Origin: Chitinilyticum aquatile DSM 21506
GTDB lineage: Bacteria > Pseudomonadota > Gammaproteobacteria > Burkholderiales > Chitinibacteraceae
Assembly (NCBI RefSeq): GCF_000430805.1
Contig: NZ_AUMS01000016.1
Coordinates: 29,855-93,854 of the forward strand
Direction of reading: 5' to 3'
DNA length: 64,000 nt
Under the pieces are notes generated by a model, which was not told where the DNA came from, searched no databases, and worked only from the letters and a program-made list of their open reading frames with translations. Of this stretch, positions 17,117 to 26,486 are shown one piece after another (position 1 is the first letter of the stretch; every line of letters starts with the position of its first letter). Made by a program: the position numbers and the translations under genes.

Positions 17117-19241
17117 TTATTGCATCCTCCCACAGCGGCAGTTCAATGCGCACAAACGCGCCTCCATCGGGCAGATTGCCCACCTGGATGCGTCCGTGAT
17201 GTTCTTCAATGATTTTTTTCACGATGGCCAATCCCAGCCCGGTTCCTTTGGTTTTTGTTGTGACGTAGGGCTCGAAAACACGGGGCAGGAGCTCACTGGA
17301 GAAGCCCGGACCATTGTCTGAAATGTTAAAGCGCACCCATTTTTCGTCTTTTTCGCAACGAATGCAAACTTTTGGGTCAGGACTTTCCCGAATGGCATCC
17401 TGCGCGTTCTGCAGCAGGTTGTGGATGACCTGGCGCAAATGCGTTGCATCGCCCTTGACCATGAGCGGTGTCGTGGTGATCAGATGGCGCTCGATCGGTG
17501 CGGCTTCGTACAGCACCAGAATCTCGCGCAGCAGGGCCGCGAAGTCGAGCGGCTGGCGCTTGCCGGATGGTTTGCGGGCGTAATCGCGGAAGGCGTCGAC
17601 CATCTGCTTGAGGGCGCCGACCTGCTTCACGATGGTCTGCGTATTGCGTGTAAGCAGCTCGGCCGCCTGCGGCTCGAGCTTGTCCGCGAGTTTGTGCTCC
17701 ATGCGCTCGGCCGCGAGCTGGATCGGCGTGAGCGGGTTCTTGATTTCATGCGCCAGCCGGCGCGCCACCTCGCCCCAGGCTGCGTCGCGCTGGGCTGACA
17801 GCAGCTCGGTAATGTCGTCGAACACCACGACAAAGCCGCCCATGATGTCGAAATCGTCGGGCATGCCGGACAGCCGCGTGCCATGGACCAGCATCACGCG
17901 CTTGTCCTCCGGCAGCTCAACCTGGCATTGCCAGTGATCTTCTTCCGACAGCACGCCGCGCAGTACTTCCGCGCAGAATTTCGCCAGCACCGGATAGGGC
18001 TCATGCCAGCGGCCCAGCGGCAGCTGGTCGACCTTGGCGGGGTCCAGCCCCAGAATGCGCAGTGCACTGAGATTGGTGGACTGCAGCAGGCAGTCTTCAT
18101 CAAAGGACAGTACGCCGGCCGAAATCGACCCGAGGATGGCCTCGACATAGGCTTTGGCCGCTGCCTGTTCGGCCTGGTTCTGCTCGAGCTTGGCGCGCGT
18201 TTCGGACAGCTGGCGCGTCATGCGGTTGAACGAGTGCGTGAGAATGCCCAGCTCGTCCCGGCTGACGACTGGCTGCTGCTGGCTAAAGTCGCCCTGCGCC
18301 ACGGCACGGGTACCGGCGGCCAGCAGCGACAGTGGCGCGGCCAGCTTGTCGGAAAGATAGAGCGCCAGCACCAGTGCGCCCAGCAGAGCGATCAGCAGCG
18401 CGATCGTCAGCGTCAGGCTGTAGATCATTTTCAGCCCCTGCCGCGAATGCGAGAGCTGTTTGTATTCGCTGCGCACCTGCTCGACCAGTTCGGCATCCTG
18501 TGCCAGCTGCTGCGGTACGGGCTGGATCAGCTGCAGGAAGCGCTTCTTGTCGCTGAAGCCGCTGCCGGGTAGCGCCACCAGAACGCGCATATCCAGTACG
18601 CCACCAAGCCCTTCTTCCAGCCCGCTGAAGGGCTCATACGCGGCCTTGCGCAGCATCTTGCGATCAGGCTGCGGCGGAATCAGGCTGGCTTTCTCGTTGC
18701 CGATATGGGCACTGGCGTTGCCGTTTTCGTCAAACAGCGTGATTTCCTGTACGCCGGTGGTGTCGCGCAGCTGGGTCAGGCGCGTCAGCAGCGTGCTGCT
18801 CGGATTGTCATGGATGTCCCAGGCGATGACCTGGCCCTTGCGGACAAGCTCTCCCAGCTGGAAATCGATGGCGTTGTGCCCAAGGTTGAGGCCGCGATCC
18901 AGTGCATTGTCGACGCGCACGTCGAACCACGTTTCGATCGAGCGGTTCAGGAATTGCACTGACAGCGTGTAGACCAGTGCACCCGGCAAGATGGCGACCA
19001 GTGCGAACATCAGCACCAGCCGCAGCATCAGTCTCGAGCCGAAAATCTTGCTGCGCACGCGCTGCAGCAGCCGGCGCAGGTGGCCGATGACCAGCGCGGC
19101 CATGCCGCCGAGCAGCAGCAGGTTGAGGATCAGGACGACGTCGTAGTATTCGGAAAAGGCCGAGGCGTTGCCGGCTGCTGTTGCCAGCAAAAACAGCAGT
19201 ACGGCGCCAAGGCCGGCAAAAACGAGCAGCAGGCGCTTCAC
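17109..19241 (-). CDS. ntrY: NtrY-like membrane sensor histidine kinase
   Basis: About 710 aa. N-terminal transmembrane helices, a periplasmic sensor segment, a further helix (about residues 260-285) and HAMP are followed by a PAS domain (about 375-470). The HisKA site is RRLAHEIKNPLTP and the HATPase has DNGPGFSSELLPRVFEPYVTT with GTGLGLAIVKK. I chose the GTG at 19241: GGAGG lies 6 bases upstream and the codon overlaps the stop of the DUF4390 gene (GTGA), giving MKRLLLVFAGLG. The longer frame to 19301 is not needed. It phosphorylates NtrX; the signal is unknown, and redox or nitrogen roles are reported for relatives. Confidence 0.93.
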   Translation of the reverse strand: MKRLLLVFAGLGAVLLFLLATAAGNASAFSEYYDVVLILNLLLLGGMAALVIGHLRRLLQRVRSKIFGSRLMLRLVLMFALVAILPGALVYTLSVQFLNRSIETWFDVRVDNALDRGLNLGHNAIDFQLGELVRKGQVIAWDIHDNPSSTLLTRLTQLRDTTGVQEITLFDENGNASAHIGNEKASLIPPQPDRKMLRKAAYEPFSGLEEGLGGVLDMRVLVALPGSGFSDKKRFLQLIQPVPQQLAQDAELVEQVRSEYKQLSHSRQGLKMIYSLTLTIALLIALLGALVLALYLSDKLAAPLSLLAAGTRAVAQGDFSQQQPVVSRDELGILTHSFNRMTRQLSETRAKLEQNQAEQAAAKAYVEAILGSISAGVLSFDEDCLLQSTNLSALRILGLDPAKVDQLPLGRWHEPYPVLAKFCAEVLRGVLSEEDHWQCQVELPEDKRVMLVHGTRLSGMPDDFDIMGGFVVVFDDITELLSAQRDAAWGEVARRLAHEIKNPLTPIQLAAERMEHKLADKLEPQAAELLTRNTQTIVKQVGALKQMVDAFRDYARKPSGKRQPLDFAALLREILVLYEAAPIERHLITTTPLMVKGDATHLRQVIHNLLQNAQDAIRESPDPKVCIRCEKDEKWVRFNISDNGPGFSSELLPRVFEPYVTTKTKGTGLGLAIVKKIIEEHHGRIQVGNLPDGGAFVRIELPLWEDAISG

Positions 19242-19855
19242 GGGTTGCCTCCGCTGGCGGCAATGACCTGCAGATCCTGCCAGTCCGAATCGATGCGCCA
19301 TTCGCTGTTGCCCAGCGCATTGATCTGCAGGGGCTTGGGCAGCAGGTCGAAATCGAGGATCAGCCTTATCTTGCCGGCAAAGTTCTCCGGTTCGTCACCG
19401 ACCGAGGTGTCTTTCAGGACGATCCAGCCGCCGATGGTCGCAATAGCCTGGATGGCTTCTTCGAGACTGGCGAAATTGCGCGCGATGCCATTGCTGGAAA
19501 CGCGGTATTGCCGCGTCAGCGGATGGTAGCTGAGGCGGTAGGTATTGGTGGCAATGGCGCCAAAGCCGCTTTTCACCTGCTGGTACCAGGCCTGCATGCG
19601 CGGCTTCTTGAGCTGGAACTGGTAGGTGAAGGGCAGCGTGGTGCCATTCTGCAGGGCCAGTTCAGCGGCGGGAGGGAGGGTGATGCTGAAGCGGGCACTG
19701 ACTTCGACCTGGCTGTTGCCGAGGCGGGCTTCCGCCTTCAGCGGCGAAATTTCGGCCGCACAGGTCAGAACGCTCAGCAACAGCAGGGCGTGCGCCAGCA
19801 GCAGGCTAAGCCCGCGGGGTTTCCTTGCAGAAAAGCGCGTAATAAAACCCATCAT
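19238..19855 (-). CDS. DUF4390 domain protein, predicted exported
   Basis: About 205 aa. A signal peptide (GLSLLLAHALLLLSVLTCAAE) is followed by a beta-rich DUF4390 domain with YQFQLKKPRMQAWYQQV and RLILDFDLLPKPLQINAL. The function of the family is unknown, but the gene conventionally sits between rsmB and ntrY in betaproteobacteria, as here. I chose the ATG at 19855 (MMGFITRF, GGAG just upstream), which overlaps the rsmB 3' end by 50 bp; the frame remains open to 20059 without family similarity. Confidence 0.85.
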   Translation of the reverse strand: MMGFITRFSARKPRGLSLLLAHALLLLSVLTCAAEISPLKAEARLGNSQVEVSARFSITLPPAAELALQNGTTLPFTYQFQLKKPRMQAWYQQVKSGFGAIATNTYRLSYHPLTRQYRVSSNGIARNFASLEEAIQAIATIGGWIVLKDTSVGDEPENFAGKIRLILDFDLLPKPLQINALGNSEWRIDSDWQDLQVIAASGGNP

Positions 19856-21089
19856 GCTCCGGGGTCGGCAGTAACTGGCCGGTGGCGGGCAGGAAATCGG
19901 GCAGCGCAAGGCGGCGTGCGTCAGGGTGACGGGCGGCAAACGCGCTGGCCGAATCGGCATTTTCCACCGGGAAAACGGAGCACGTAGCGTACAGCAGTTT
20001 GCCGCCTTCAGCCAGCAAGGGCCAGAGCGCATCGAGCATCTGTGCTTGCTGTACCGCAAATTTGCGGAAATCCTCCGGCCGGCGCAGCCATTTGATGTCC
20101 GGATGGCGGCGGGTTACGCCGGAAGCCGAGCAGGGTACGTCAGCCAGGATGCGGTCAAAGGGCTGGCCATCCCACCAGTCAGCGGGGCGGCTGGCATCGC
20201 CACACTGCAGCGTGGCGTCAAAGTGCAGGCGTTGCAGATTGTCCGCCACGCGCTGCAGGCGCTCAGAACTGCTGTCGATGGCGGTGAGGCGCACGTCTGC
20301 CAGCTCCAGAATGTGGCCGGTCTTGCCGCCGGGGGCGGCGCAGGCGTCGAGTACGCGCTGGCCATCGCTCACGTCGAGCAGAGCGGCTGCCAGCTGGGCA
20401 CCGTAATCCTGTACGGACACCCAGCCCTCGCTGAAGTGCGGCAGCTGGTCGACGCCGGTTGGCTTGTCGAGCTGCAGAGCGTGCCGGCCCAGCGGCCGCG
20501 CGGCAATGCCCGCTTCCGCCAGTAGTGCCAGATAGGCTTCGGGAGTGCTGTGGCGACGGTTCACGCGCAGCGTCATTGGCGGGTGCTGGTTGTTGGCGGT
20601 CAGCACGGCTTCCCAGTCCTGCGGGTAGGCTGTGCGCATGGTGGTCTGCCACCAGGCCGGGTGATTCCAGCGCGCCAGTGGCACCTGGCGTGCTTCAGCC
20701 AGCAGGGTGTCCTGCTGGCGCAGAAAGTTGCGCAGCACGGCGTTGACCAGTCCCTTGGCTTGCCCCTTGCCCGTTTTTCCTGCGACCTGCACGGCATGAT
20801 CGACGATGGCGTAGCTGGCGGCACGGGCGCTGCCCAGCTGCTGCAGGGCGATCAGCAGCAGCGATTCGATGGCGGCTTCTTTCAGTGGCGCCTTCAGCAG
20901 TTTGCCCAGTACGGTCTGCCACAGGCCCAGTTCCCGCAGCGTACCGTAACACGCATCCTGAATCGCGCCGCGCTGTTGTGGCGTCAGCTGCGGGTTGCGC
21001 CGCCATGCCAGTTGCAGTGCTTCGGTGAGGTTCTGTCCGTCCAGTACGGCACTGAGTGTCTGGCTGGCTAGTTTTTGGGTGAGAAACAT
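19806..21089 (-). CDS. rsmB: 16S rRNA m5C967 methyltransferase RsmB
   Basis: About 427 aa. The N-terminal NusB-like domain (residues about 1-140) is followed by a Rossmann methyltransferase domain. SAM binding is in DACAAPGGKTGHILEL, the motif IV Cys in DVPCSASGVTRRHPDIKW and the catalytic motif VI Cys in LLYATCSVFPVEN. I chose the ATG at 21089 (MFLTQKLASQTL) with AAGGAA upstream; the open frame runs back to 21128 into a 49-bp palindrome. Its 3' end overlaps the DUF4390 gene. Confidence 0.95.
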   Translation of the reverse strand: MFLTQKLASQTLSAVLDGQNLTEALQLAWRRNPQLTPQQRGAIQDACYGTLRELGLWQTVLGKLLKAPLKEAAIESLLLIALQQLGSARAASYAIVDHAVQVAGKTGKGQAKGLVNAVLRNFLRQQDTLLAEARQVPLARWNHPAWWQTTMRTAYPQDWEAVLTANNQHPPMTLRVNRRHSTPEAYLALLAEAGIAARPLGRHALQLDKPTGVDQLPHFSEGWVSVQDYGAQLAAALLDVSDGQRVLDACAAPGGKTGHILELADVRLTAIDSSSERLQRVADNLQRLHFDATLQCGDASRPADWWDGQPFDRILADVPCSASGVTRRHPDIKWLRRPEDFRKFAVQQAQMLDALWPLLAEGGKLLYATCSVFPVENADSASAFAARHPDARRLALPDFLPATGQLLPTPEHDGFYYALFCKETPRA

Positions 21090-21098
21090 GGTTCCTTT

Positions 21099-21147
21099 GG
21101 GTATTTGCCTGTAGCCATTTGAATTCAATGGCTGCAGGCAAACACAT
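21099..21147. repeat. 49-bp dispersed palindrome, copy 3 (htpX/rsmB gap)
   Basis: One of the most symmetric copies: left arm GGGTATTTGCCTGTAGCCAT and complemented right arm ATGTGTTTGCCTGCAGCCAT. It ends about 10 bp before the rsmB start and would lie in the rsmB 5' leader or the htpX 3' end. Confidence 0.8.
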
Positions 21148-21154
21148 TGGTGGG

Positions 21155-22006
21155 TTATCTGGTACTACCCAGTGCGCGCAGACGGGCGATGCGTTCTTCC
21201 GTGCGCGGGTGGGTGCGGAACAGGTCCATGAGGCCGCCGCGTCCGGCCAGCGGATTCATGATCATCATCTGCGCGGTTTCCGGGTGCGCTTCGGCGGTAT
21301 GCAGCGGAATGCCGCGGGCGTACGCGTCGATTTTCGCCAGTGCATCGGCCAGTGCGTGCGGATCGCCGCTGATGCGCGCGCCGCCGGCATCGGCTTCGAA
21401 TTCGCGAGCGCGTGAAATGGCCATCTGGATCAGGCTGGCAGCAAGCGGCGCCAGCAGGGCAACGGCAATGCCGGCAATCGGGTTGGCTGGCTGGCCGTTT
21501 TCGTCGCGGCCGCCGAAGAACATGGCGAAATTGGCGAGCGCGGAAATGGCACCGGCCATGGTCGCCGAAATGGTGGAAATCAGGATGTCGCGGTGCTGTA
21601 CGTGCGCAAGCTCATGCGCCATCACGCCGCGGATTTCACGCGGGGTGAGCATGCGCAGGATGCCGGTGGTGGCGGCAACTGCCGCGTTTTCCGGATTGCG
21701 GCCGGTGGCAAAGGCGTTCGGCTGGGCTTCGTCGATGATGTAGACCTTGGGCATCGGCAGGCCGGCCTTCTGCGCCAGTTCGGCTACCATGCCGTAGAAC
21801 TCGGGCGCGCTGTAGGCGTCGACCTGGCGCGCGTTATACATGCGCAGCACCATCTTGTCCGAATTCCAGTAGGCGAACAGATTCATGCCGCCGGCAAACA
21901 GCAGGGCCAGCAGCATGCCCGCCTGCCCGCCGACCATGCCGCCGATGGCGACAAAGAGTGCGGTGATGGCGGCCATGAGTATGGCGGTCTTGAACATGTT
22001 GAACAT
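21155..22006 (-). CDS. htpX: Membrane zinc metalloprotease HtpX
   Basis: 283 aa. Two N-terminal membrane helices precede the M48 site [12 protein letters not shown] (HExxH zinc ligands plus catalytic Glu), with the third ligand region in [13 protein letters not shown]. It performs quality control of inner-membrane proteins. The C-terminus [18 protein letters not shown] is typical. It stands in the conserved run def-fmt-htpX-rsmB. Confidence 0.95.
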   Translation of the reverse strand: MFNMFKTAILMAAITALFVAIGGMVGGQAGMLLALLFAGGMNLFAYWNSDKMVLRMYNARQVDAYSAPEFYGMVAELAQKAGLPMPKVYIIDEAQPNAFATGRNPENAAVAATTGILRMLTPREIRGVMAHELAHVQHRDILISTISATMAGAISALANFAMFFGGRDENGQPANPIAGIAVALLAPLAASLIQMAISRAREFEADAGGARISGDPHALADALAKIDAYARGIPLHTAEAHPETAQMMIMNPLAGRGGLMDLFRTHPRTEERIARLRALGSTR

Positions 22007-22092
22007 CGTCGTCTCCTGCGTGGCTAAAGCGTCAGGAATTAGATGGATGCCGTGCCGGAAAGATTCAATCGCTGGTCTGCCGGATGGTGAAA

Positions 22093-23019
22093 TTACCCAA
22101 AGCGCATGCCGCTGGCGAGCGGGATGCCGGCCTGGAACGACGCGGCATCGAGCCGCTTGCTGCCGGCTCGCTGCAGTTCGGTGATGCGCAGTGCGCCTTC
22201 GCCGCAGGCCACGACAATGCCGCCCTTGCCAGCCGCCAGAATCTGCCCCGGTGCGCCACTGCCTGCGCAGATTTCCGCCTGCCAGATCTTGATGGCGGTG
22301 CCGTCAAGAGTGGTCTGCGCCGATGGGAAGGGATTGAAGGCACGGATCATGCGGTCAAGCTCTGTGGCGCTCCTGGCCCAGGTTATCTGCGCTTCTTCCT
22401 TGCGCAGCTTTTCGGCATAAGTAACACCGTCTTCTGGCTGCCGGGTCCGCCTGGCCTGCAGTGCGGCGAGGTCGGCCAGTGCGCCCACAATGGCTTCGGC
22501 GCCTTGCTCGGCCAGTTTGTCGTGCAGGGTGGTGGCGTTGTCTGTCGCGGCGATCGGCGTGATGTGGCGTGAGAGCATGTCGCCCGTGTCGAGTCCGGCG
22601 TCCATCTGCATGATGGTGATGCCGGTTTCCGTGTCGCCCGCCAGGATGGCGCGCTGGATTGGCGCCGCGCCGCGCCAGCGCGGCAGCAGCGAGGCGTGGA
22701 TGTTGAGGCAGCCCAGTCTCGGCAGGTCAAGTACGGCCTGCGGCAGGATGATGCCGTAGGCGGCGACGACCATGACGTCGCAGTCTGTCAGCGCTGCCAG
22801 TGGTGCCTGCTGTTCAGCGGTGCGCAGTTTTTCCGGCTGGTAGACCGCAAGGCCGAGTTGCTCTGCCAGCACCTTGACCGGTGACGGAGTCAGCTTCATG
22901 CCGCGGCCAGCCGGGCGGTCGGGCTGGGTCAGCACTAGTGAGATGGTGTGGCCTGCGGCATGGATGGCAGCCAGTGCGCTGGCAGCGAAGTCCGGCGTAC
23001 CGGCAAAAACGACGTTCAT
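22093..23019 (-). CDS. fmt: Methionyl-tRNA formyltransferase
   Basis: 308 aa. The N-terminal formyltransferase domain opens [17 protein letters not shown]. The folate/catalytic motif is [21 protein letters not shown] with the downstream catalytic Asp in [11 protein letters not shown]. The C-terminal OB-fold carries [15 protein letters not shown]. It formylates Met-tRNAi for initiation. It is paired with def (106 bp upstream), as in most bacteria. Confidence 0.97.
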   Translation of the reverse strand: MNVVFAGTPDFAASALAAIHAAGHTISLVLTQPDRPAGRGMKLTPSPVKVLAEQLGLAVYQPEKLRTAEQQAPLAALTDCDVMVVAAYGIILPQAVLDLPRLGCLNIHASLLPRWRGAAPIQRAILAGDTETGITIMQMDAGLDTGDMLSRHITPIAATDNATTLHDKLAEQGAEAIVGALADLAALQARRTRQPEDGVTYAEKLRKEEAQITWARSATELDRMIRAFNPFPSAQTTLDGTAIKIWQAEICAGSGAPGQILAAGKGGIVVACGEGALRITELQRAGSKRLDAASFQAGIPLASGMRFG

Positions 23020-23125
23020 GATCGGGCGATCCTGCTGGATGCGAGTGTTGTACGGGGTATCGGGCTGCAGCCCTTTTGCTGCAAGGTCTGTGGCCGGATG
23101 GGTGGCATTGCTGCCGCTGCCGGCA

Positions 23126-23629
23126 TTACATCGTCTTGCGCTGGTTCTTCTTCAGCTTCTGGACGATACGGTTGAGCTTCAGGCGCGAGAGCTTTTCCAC
23201 GAAGACCTTGCCGTCGAGGTGGTCGATTTCATGCTGGATGCAGATAGCCAGAAGGCCGTCGGCCGCAAGTTCGTAAGGCTTGCCGTGGCGGTCGAGTGCT
23301 CGGATCTTGACGTGCTCGGCACGCTCGACTTCTTCATAGATGCCGGGAACCGACAGGCAGCCTTCTTCGTAAGTCGTGATGCCGTCTTTTTCAATGAACT
23401 CCGGATTGATGACCACCAGCAGCTGATCCTTGGTTTCCGAAATATCGATGACAACCAGGCGGCGGTGTACATTGACCTGCGTGGCAGCAAGGCCGATGCC
23501 CGGTGCGGCATACATGGTCTCGGCCATGTCGTCGATCAGTTGCTGCAAGGCGTCATCGAAAACCTCGACCGGCTTGGCAACGGTATGCAGGCGTTCGTCC
23601 GGGTAGTGCAAAATGTTCAAAATGGCCAT
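23126..23629 (-). CDS. def: Peptide deformylase
   Basis: 167 aa, normal length. All three signature motifs are present: [17 protein letters not shown] (zinc-ligand Cys) and QHEIDHLDG (two His ligands and catalytic Glu). It removes the N-formyl group added by Fmt. It is divergent from the LysM-dprA-topA run. Confidence 0.97.
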   Translation of the reverse strand: MAILNILHYPDERLHTVAKPVEVFDDALQQLIDDMAETMYAAPGIGLAATQVNVHRRLVVIDISETKDQLLVVINPEFIEKDGITTYEEGCLSVPGIYEEVERAEHVKIRALDRHGKPYELAADGLLAICIQHEIDHLDGKVFVEKLSRLKLNRIVQKLKKNQRKTM

Positions 23630-23701
23630 ATTTTCTTGCGGGCTAAAAAGTTTGTATGCAGAATCAGGAAATCTGGTCTTTCTGTCTAGTTACCCGGTAA
23701 T

Positions 23702-23748
23702 GGGTATTGGCAGCAAGGCTATCGCAATTGTTGCCGGCGTGGTCTACC
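23702..23748. repeat. Probable dispersed palindrome, weak copy (def/lysM gap)
   Basis: GGGTATTGGCAGCAAGG at the left and a complemented right end GGTAGACCACGCCGG. Length is about 47 bp and arm pairing is partial. It lies in the divergent def-LysM promoter region. Confidence 0.35.
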
Positions 23749-23794
23749 TTGTGAAGGGTATTGATGACAACTGGCAGGGAATGGGCATATCAGC

Positions 23795-24847
23795 ATGCGT
23801 AAATTGATTATATCGCTTCTTTTGTCGCTTGGTTCTGCCGGTGTGGCAAGTGCCGATACCTTGCAGCTGGCTAAAGATGCGCCGGAGCGTTATGTGGTCG
23901 TCAAGGGCGATACGCTCTGGGACATTTCGGGCAAGTTTCTGAAGCAGCCCTGGCGCTGGCCGGAAATCTGGCAGATGAACAAGGCCGAAATCAAGAATCC
24001 GCACTGGATTTATCCTGGTGACGTCATCCTGCTGGCCCAGTGCGATGGCAAGCCCTGCCTGCGCCTGCTGAAAAACCAGAAAGCCTCCGGAACCGAAAAA
24101 CTGTCGCCCAGGGCACGTGTCGAGCAACTGCAGGGTACTGCGATCACGAGTATTCCCGCTGCGGCCATTGACCCCTTCCTTGACAAGCCGCTGGTCATGG
24201 CCGAAGCCGATTATCTCGCCGCGCCGCGTGTCGGCGCTGGGCCGGACAATCGCGTGGTGTTCGGTCAGGGGGATACTATTTATGCGGTTGACATGAATGG
24301 CCAGCCGGGTGAAATCTGGCAGATTTTCATCAATCGAGCCTCTGTACTGGATCCGGACAAGAAGGAAGTGAAGATTGGTCTGGAGCTGGCCTATCTGGGT
24401 GACGCTGTCGTTACCCAGTCCGGAGAAGTAGCAACCCTGCGGGTGAGTCGCTCGGTGCGTGAAATTCCGATTGGTGCCCGTCTGGTCAAGGCCCCGGAAA
24501 AACCTTTCGTCAATTACGTGCCCCATCTCCCTGAACTTCCGATCGATGCCAAGGTGCTTTCCTCTTATGGTGGCGAGCGCTATGTCGGCTCGCTCTCTAC
24601 CGTGGTGCTGAATCGCGGCGCCAATGACGGCGTTGATGTAGGTACGGTATTGTTTGCCTACAAGCCGGGCAAGAAAATCAAGAAGGAAAAGGATGACGAG
24701 GCGGAACGCATCACGCCCCCGCTGCGCAATGGCAGCGTATTCGTCTACCGCGTATTCCCGACGCTCTCTTACGGGCTGGTGCTTGATAGCACGGATGCCG
24801 TGACTTACGGCGACGCAGTGAAGGGCCAACCGGCAGGCGCTGAATAA
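23795..24847 (+). CDS. LysM peptidoglycan-binding domain protein
   Basis: 350 aa. A signal peptide (MRKLIISLLLSLGSAGVASA) is followed by one LysM module (about residues 29-78: VKGDTLWDISGKFL ... NPHWIYPGDVILL). The rest is a long beta-rich region without a catalytic motif I recognise. It is probably a periplasmic peptidoglycan-binding protein. The position just ahead of dprA, divergent from def-fmt, is conserved in betaproteobacteria. The dprA start follows 3 bp after this stop. Confidence 0.9.
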   Translation: MRKLIISLLLSLGSAGVASADTLQLAKDAPERYVVVKGDTLWDISGKFLKQPWRWPEIWQMNKAEIKNPHWIYPGDVILLAQCDGKPCLRLLKNQKASGTEKLSPRARVEQLQGTAITSIPAAAIDPFLDKPLVMAEADYLAAPRVGAGPDNRVVFGQGDTIYAVDMNGQPGEIWQIFINRASVLDPDKKEVKIGLELAYLGDAVVTQSGEVATLRVSRSVREIPIGARLVKAPEKPFVNYVPHLPELPIDAKVLSSYGGERYVGSLSTVVLNRGANDGVDVGTVLFAYKPGKKIKKEKDDEAERITPPLRNGSVFVYRVFPTLSYGLVLDSTDAVTYGDAVKGQPAGAE

Positions 24848-24850
24848 ACC

Positions 24851-25978
24851 TTGCTTTCGGAAAACGCTTACGACGCGTGGTTAAGACTGGCCCTGGCGCC
24901 AGGACTGACCACGCGTCGTCGTTTGAGGATACTCCAGCAGGTCGGTGATCCGCAGAATCTTCGCTCCGGTATTCCCCCCGAGGTTGCCGCAGTGCTGGGT
25001 GCCGAGCGCCTTGCCGGTTTGCAGTACGCCATGAGTGCGGATTCCTGGTCCGCACTGGATGCGGCCAAAGGCTGGCTGACTGAACCCGGGCAAGGCATTT
25101 TGACGCTTGGCGACCCGGCCTACCCCCGTGCATTGCTGGACTTGCCCGACCCCCCGGTGCTGCTTTATTGCAAAGGCAATCGCGAACTGCTGCTGCATAC
25201 CGGCCTCGCAATTGTCGGAAGCAGAAACCCCACTCCGCAAGGGGGGCAGAGTGCACACGATTTTGCCGCGGCATGGGCGGGAAGCGGGATGACGGTTATC
25301 AGTGGCTTGGCGGCCGGGATTGATGCCGCCGCACACCGTGGAGCATTGTCGGTGGGCGGGATGACGGTAGCGGTGGTGGGAACTGGCCTGGACAGGGTTT
25401 ATCCGGCAAGCAACCATCAGCTGGCGCACCAGATCTCGGAGCAGGGCCTGCTGCTTTCCGAGTTTCCCTTGGGGACCCCGCCCAAGGCTGAAAATTTCCC
25501 GCAACGTAACCGGCTGATTGCTGCGCTGGGGAGCGGCTGTCTCGTGGTCGAGGCTGCGCTGGGTAGCGGTTCGCTGATTACGGCCCGCCAGTCCGCCGAC
25601 CTGGGGCGCGAGGTATTTGCCATACCGGGTTCTATTCACTCTCCGCTCGCCAAAGGCTGCCACTGGCTGATCAAGCAGGGGGCAAAACTGGTTGATGAGG
25701 TCGATGATATTCTGACCGAGTTTCCGGATATTGAGTCCGCAGCAGCGATGAAGGACGGGCTTGCTCCTGCCGTGGCGGACTACCCGCAGGAGGGTGGGAT
25801 GGAAGTACGCGTTTTGGCCGAAATGGGGTGGGGGCCGATTGATCTGGATTCGCTTGTCGTGCGTACGGGCTTGACTCATGGCGCACTGTGCGAGATTCTG
25901 CTCGGCTTGGAGTTGCAAGGGACTATCCTGGTTCTGCCGGGCGGCCGCTATCAGCGGGCCGGCAAGACGGGGTCATGA
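24851..25978 (+). CDS. dprA: DNA-processing protein DprA
   Basis: 375 aa. An N-terminal SAM-like helical region precedes the Rossmann core with GSRNPTPQGGQSAHDFA, SGLAAGIDAAAH, GTGLDRVYPASN and FPQRNRLIAALGSG. A C-terminal winged-helix segment follows. DprA loads RecA on incoming single-stranded DNA in natural transformation, so competence is plausible. The start is a TTG immediately after the LysM gene; its opening (LSENAYDAWLRLALAPGLT) fits the family. Confidence 0.94.
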   Translation: MLSENAYDAWLRLALAPGLTTRRRLRILQQVGDPQNLRSGIPPEVAAVLGAERLAGLQYAMSADSWSALDAAKGWLTEPGQGILTLGDPAYPRALLDLPDPPVLLYCKGNRELLLHTGLAIVGSRNPTPQGGQSAHDFAAAWAGSGMTVISGLAAGIDAAAHRGALSVGGMTVAVVGTGLDRVYPASNHQLAHQISEQGLLLSEFPLGTPPKAENFPQRNRLIAALGSGCLVVEAALGSGSLITARQSADLGREVFAIPGSIHSPLAKGCHWLIKQGAKLVDEVDDILTEFPDIESAAAMKDGLAPAVADYPQEGGMEVRVLAEMGWGPIDLDSLVVRTGLTHGALCEILLGLELQGTILVLPGGRYQRAGKTGS

Positions 25979-25983
25979 ATTGA

Positions 25984-26439
25984 ATGCTGGACGTACTCGC
26001 TTATCTGTTTGAAGAGTTTCATGGAACGGATTATTCCGACCTCCCGACGCTGATCCGTAAACTGGATGTCGCGGGCTTTACGCAGGAAGACATTCAGGAA
26101 GCCATGGGCTGGATGGAAGAATTGAATGCAATGGCGGCCGAACCGCAGCTGGTATTCCCGGACAAGGCGACCGCCTGGCGGGTGCTGCATCCGCAAGAGC
26201 TGGAGCGGATGAGTGCCGACGCGATACATTTTCTGTATTCGCTCGAACGCAGTGGCGTGCTGGATGGCGCTGACCGTGAGCAGATCCTTGAACGCGTGAT
26301 GCGCGAACCGGACGGCGAGGTCGTGCTTGAGCGGATGAAACTGATTGTACTGATGCAGGTCTGGCGCAAGCAGGACCTGCTATCTAATCTTTGGATCGAA
26401 GAGATCCTGTTTGGACGTGAAGGTGCAACGCTGCACTGA
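25984..26439 (+). CDS. smg: Smg family protein (DUF494)
   Basis: 151 aa. It is an acidic, largely helical small cytoplasmic protein with the DUF494 pattern (opens MLDVLAYLFEEF; contains EELNAMAA and ADAIHFLYSLE). The function is not established, but the gene is almost always between dprA and topA. It starts 5 bp after dprA, so it is probably translated from the same message. Confidence 0.92.
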   Translation: MLDVLAYLFEEFHGTDYSDLPTLIRKLDVAGFTQEDIQEAMGWMEELNAMAAEPQLVFPDKATAWRVLHPQELERMSADAIHFLYSLERSGVLDGADREQILERVMREPDGEVVLERMKLIVLMQVWRKQDLLSNLWIEEILFGREGATLH

Positions 26440-26486
26440 TGCGCGCAAGCCTTATCCTCCGTTAAACCAACTGTGAGCCGGGAACA

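Noticed and set aside
23613..23807. Small plus-strand frame in the def/LysM gap
   Set aside because: It overlaps the def start and lysM start, lacks a ribosome binding site, and shows no protein-like pattern.
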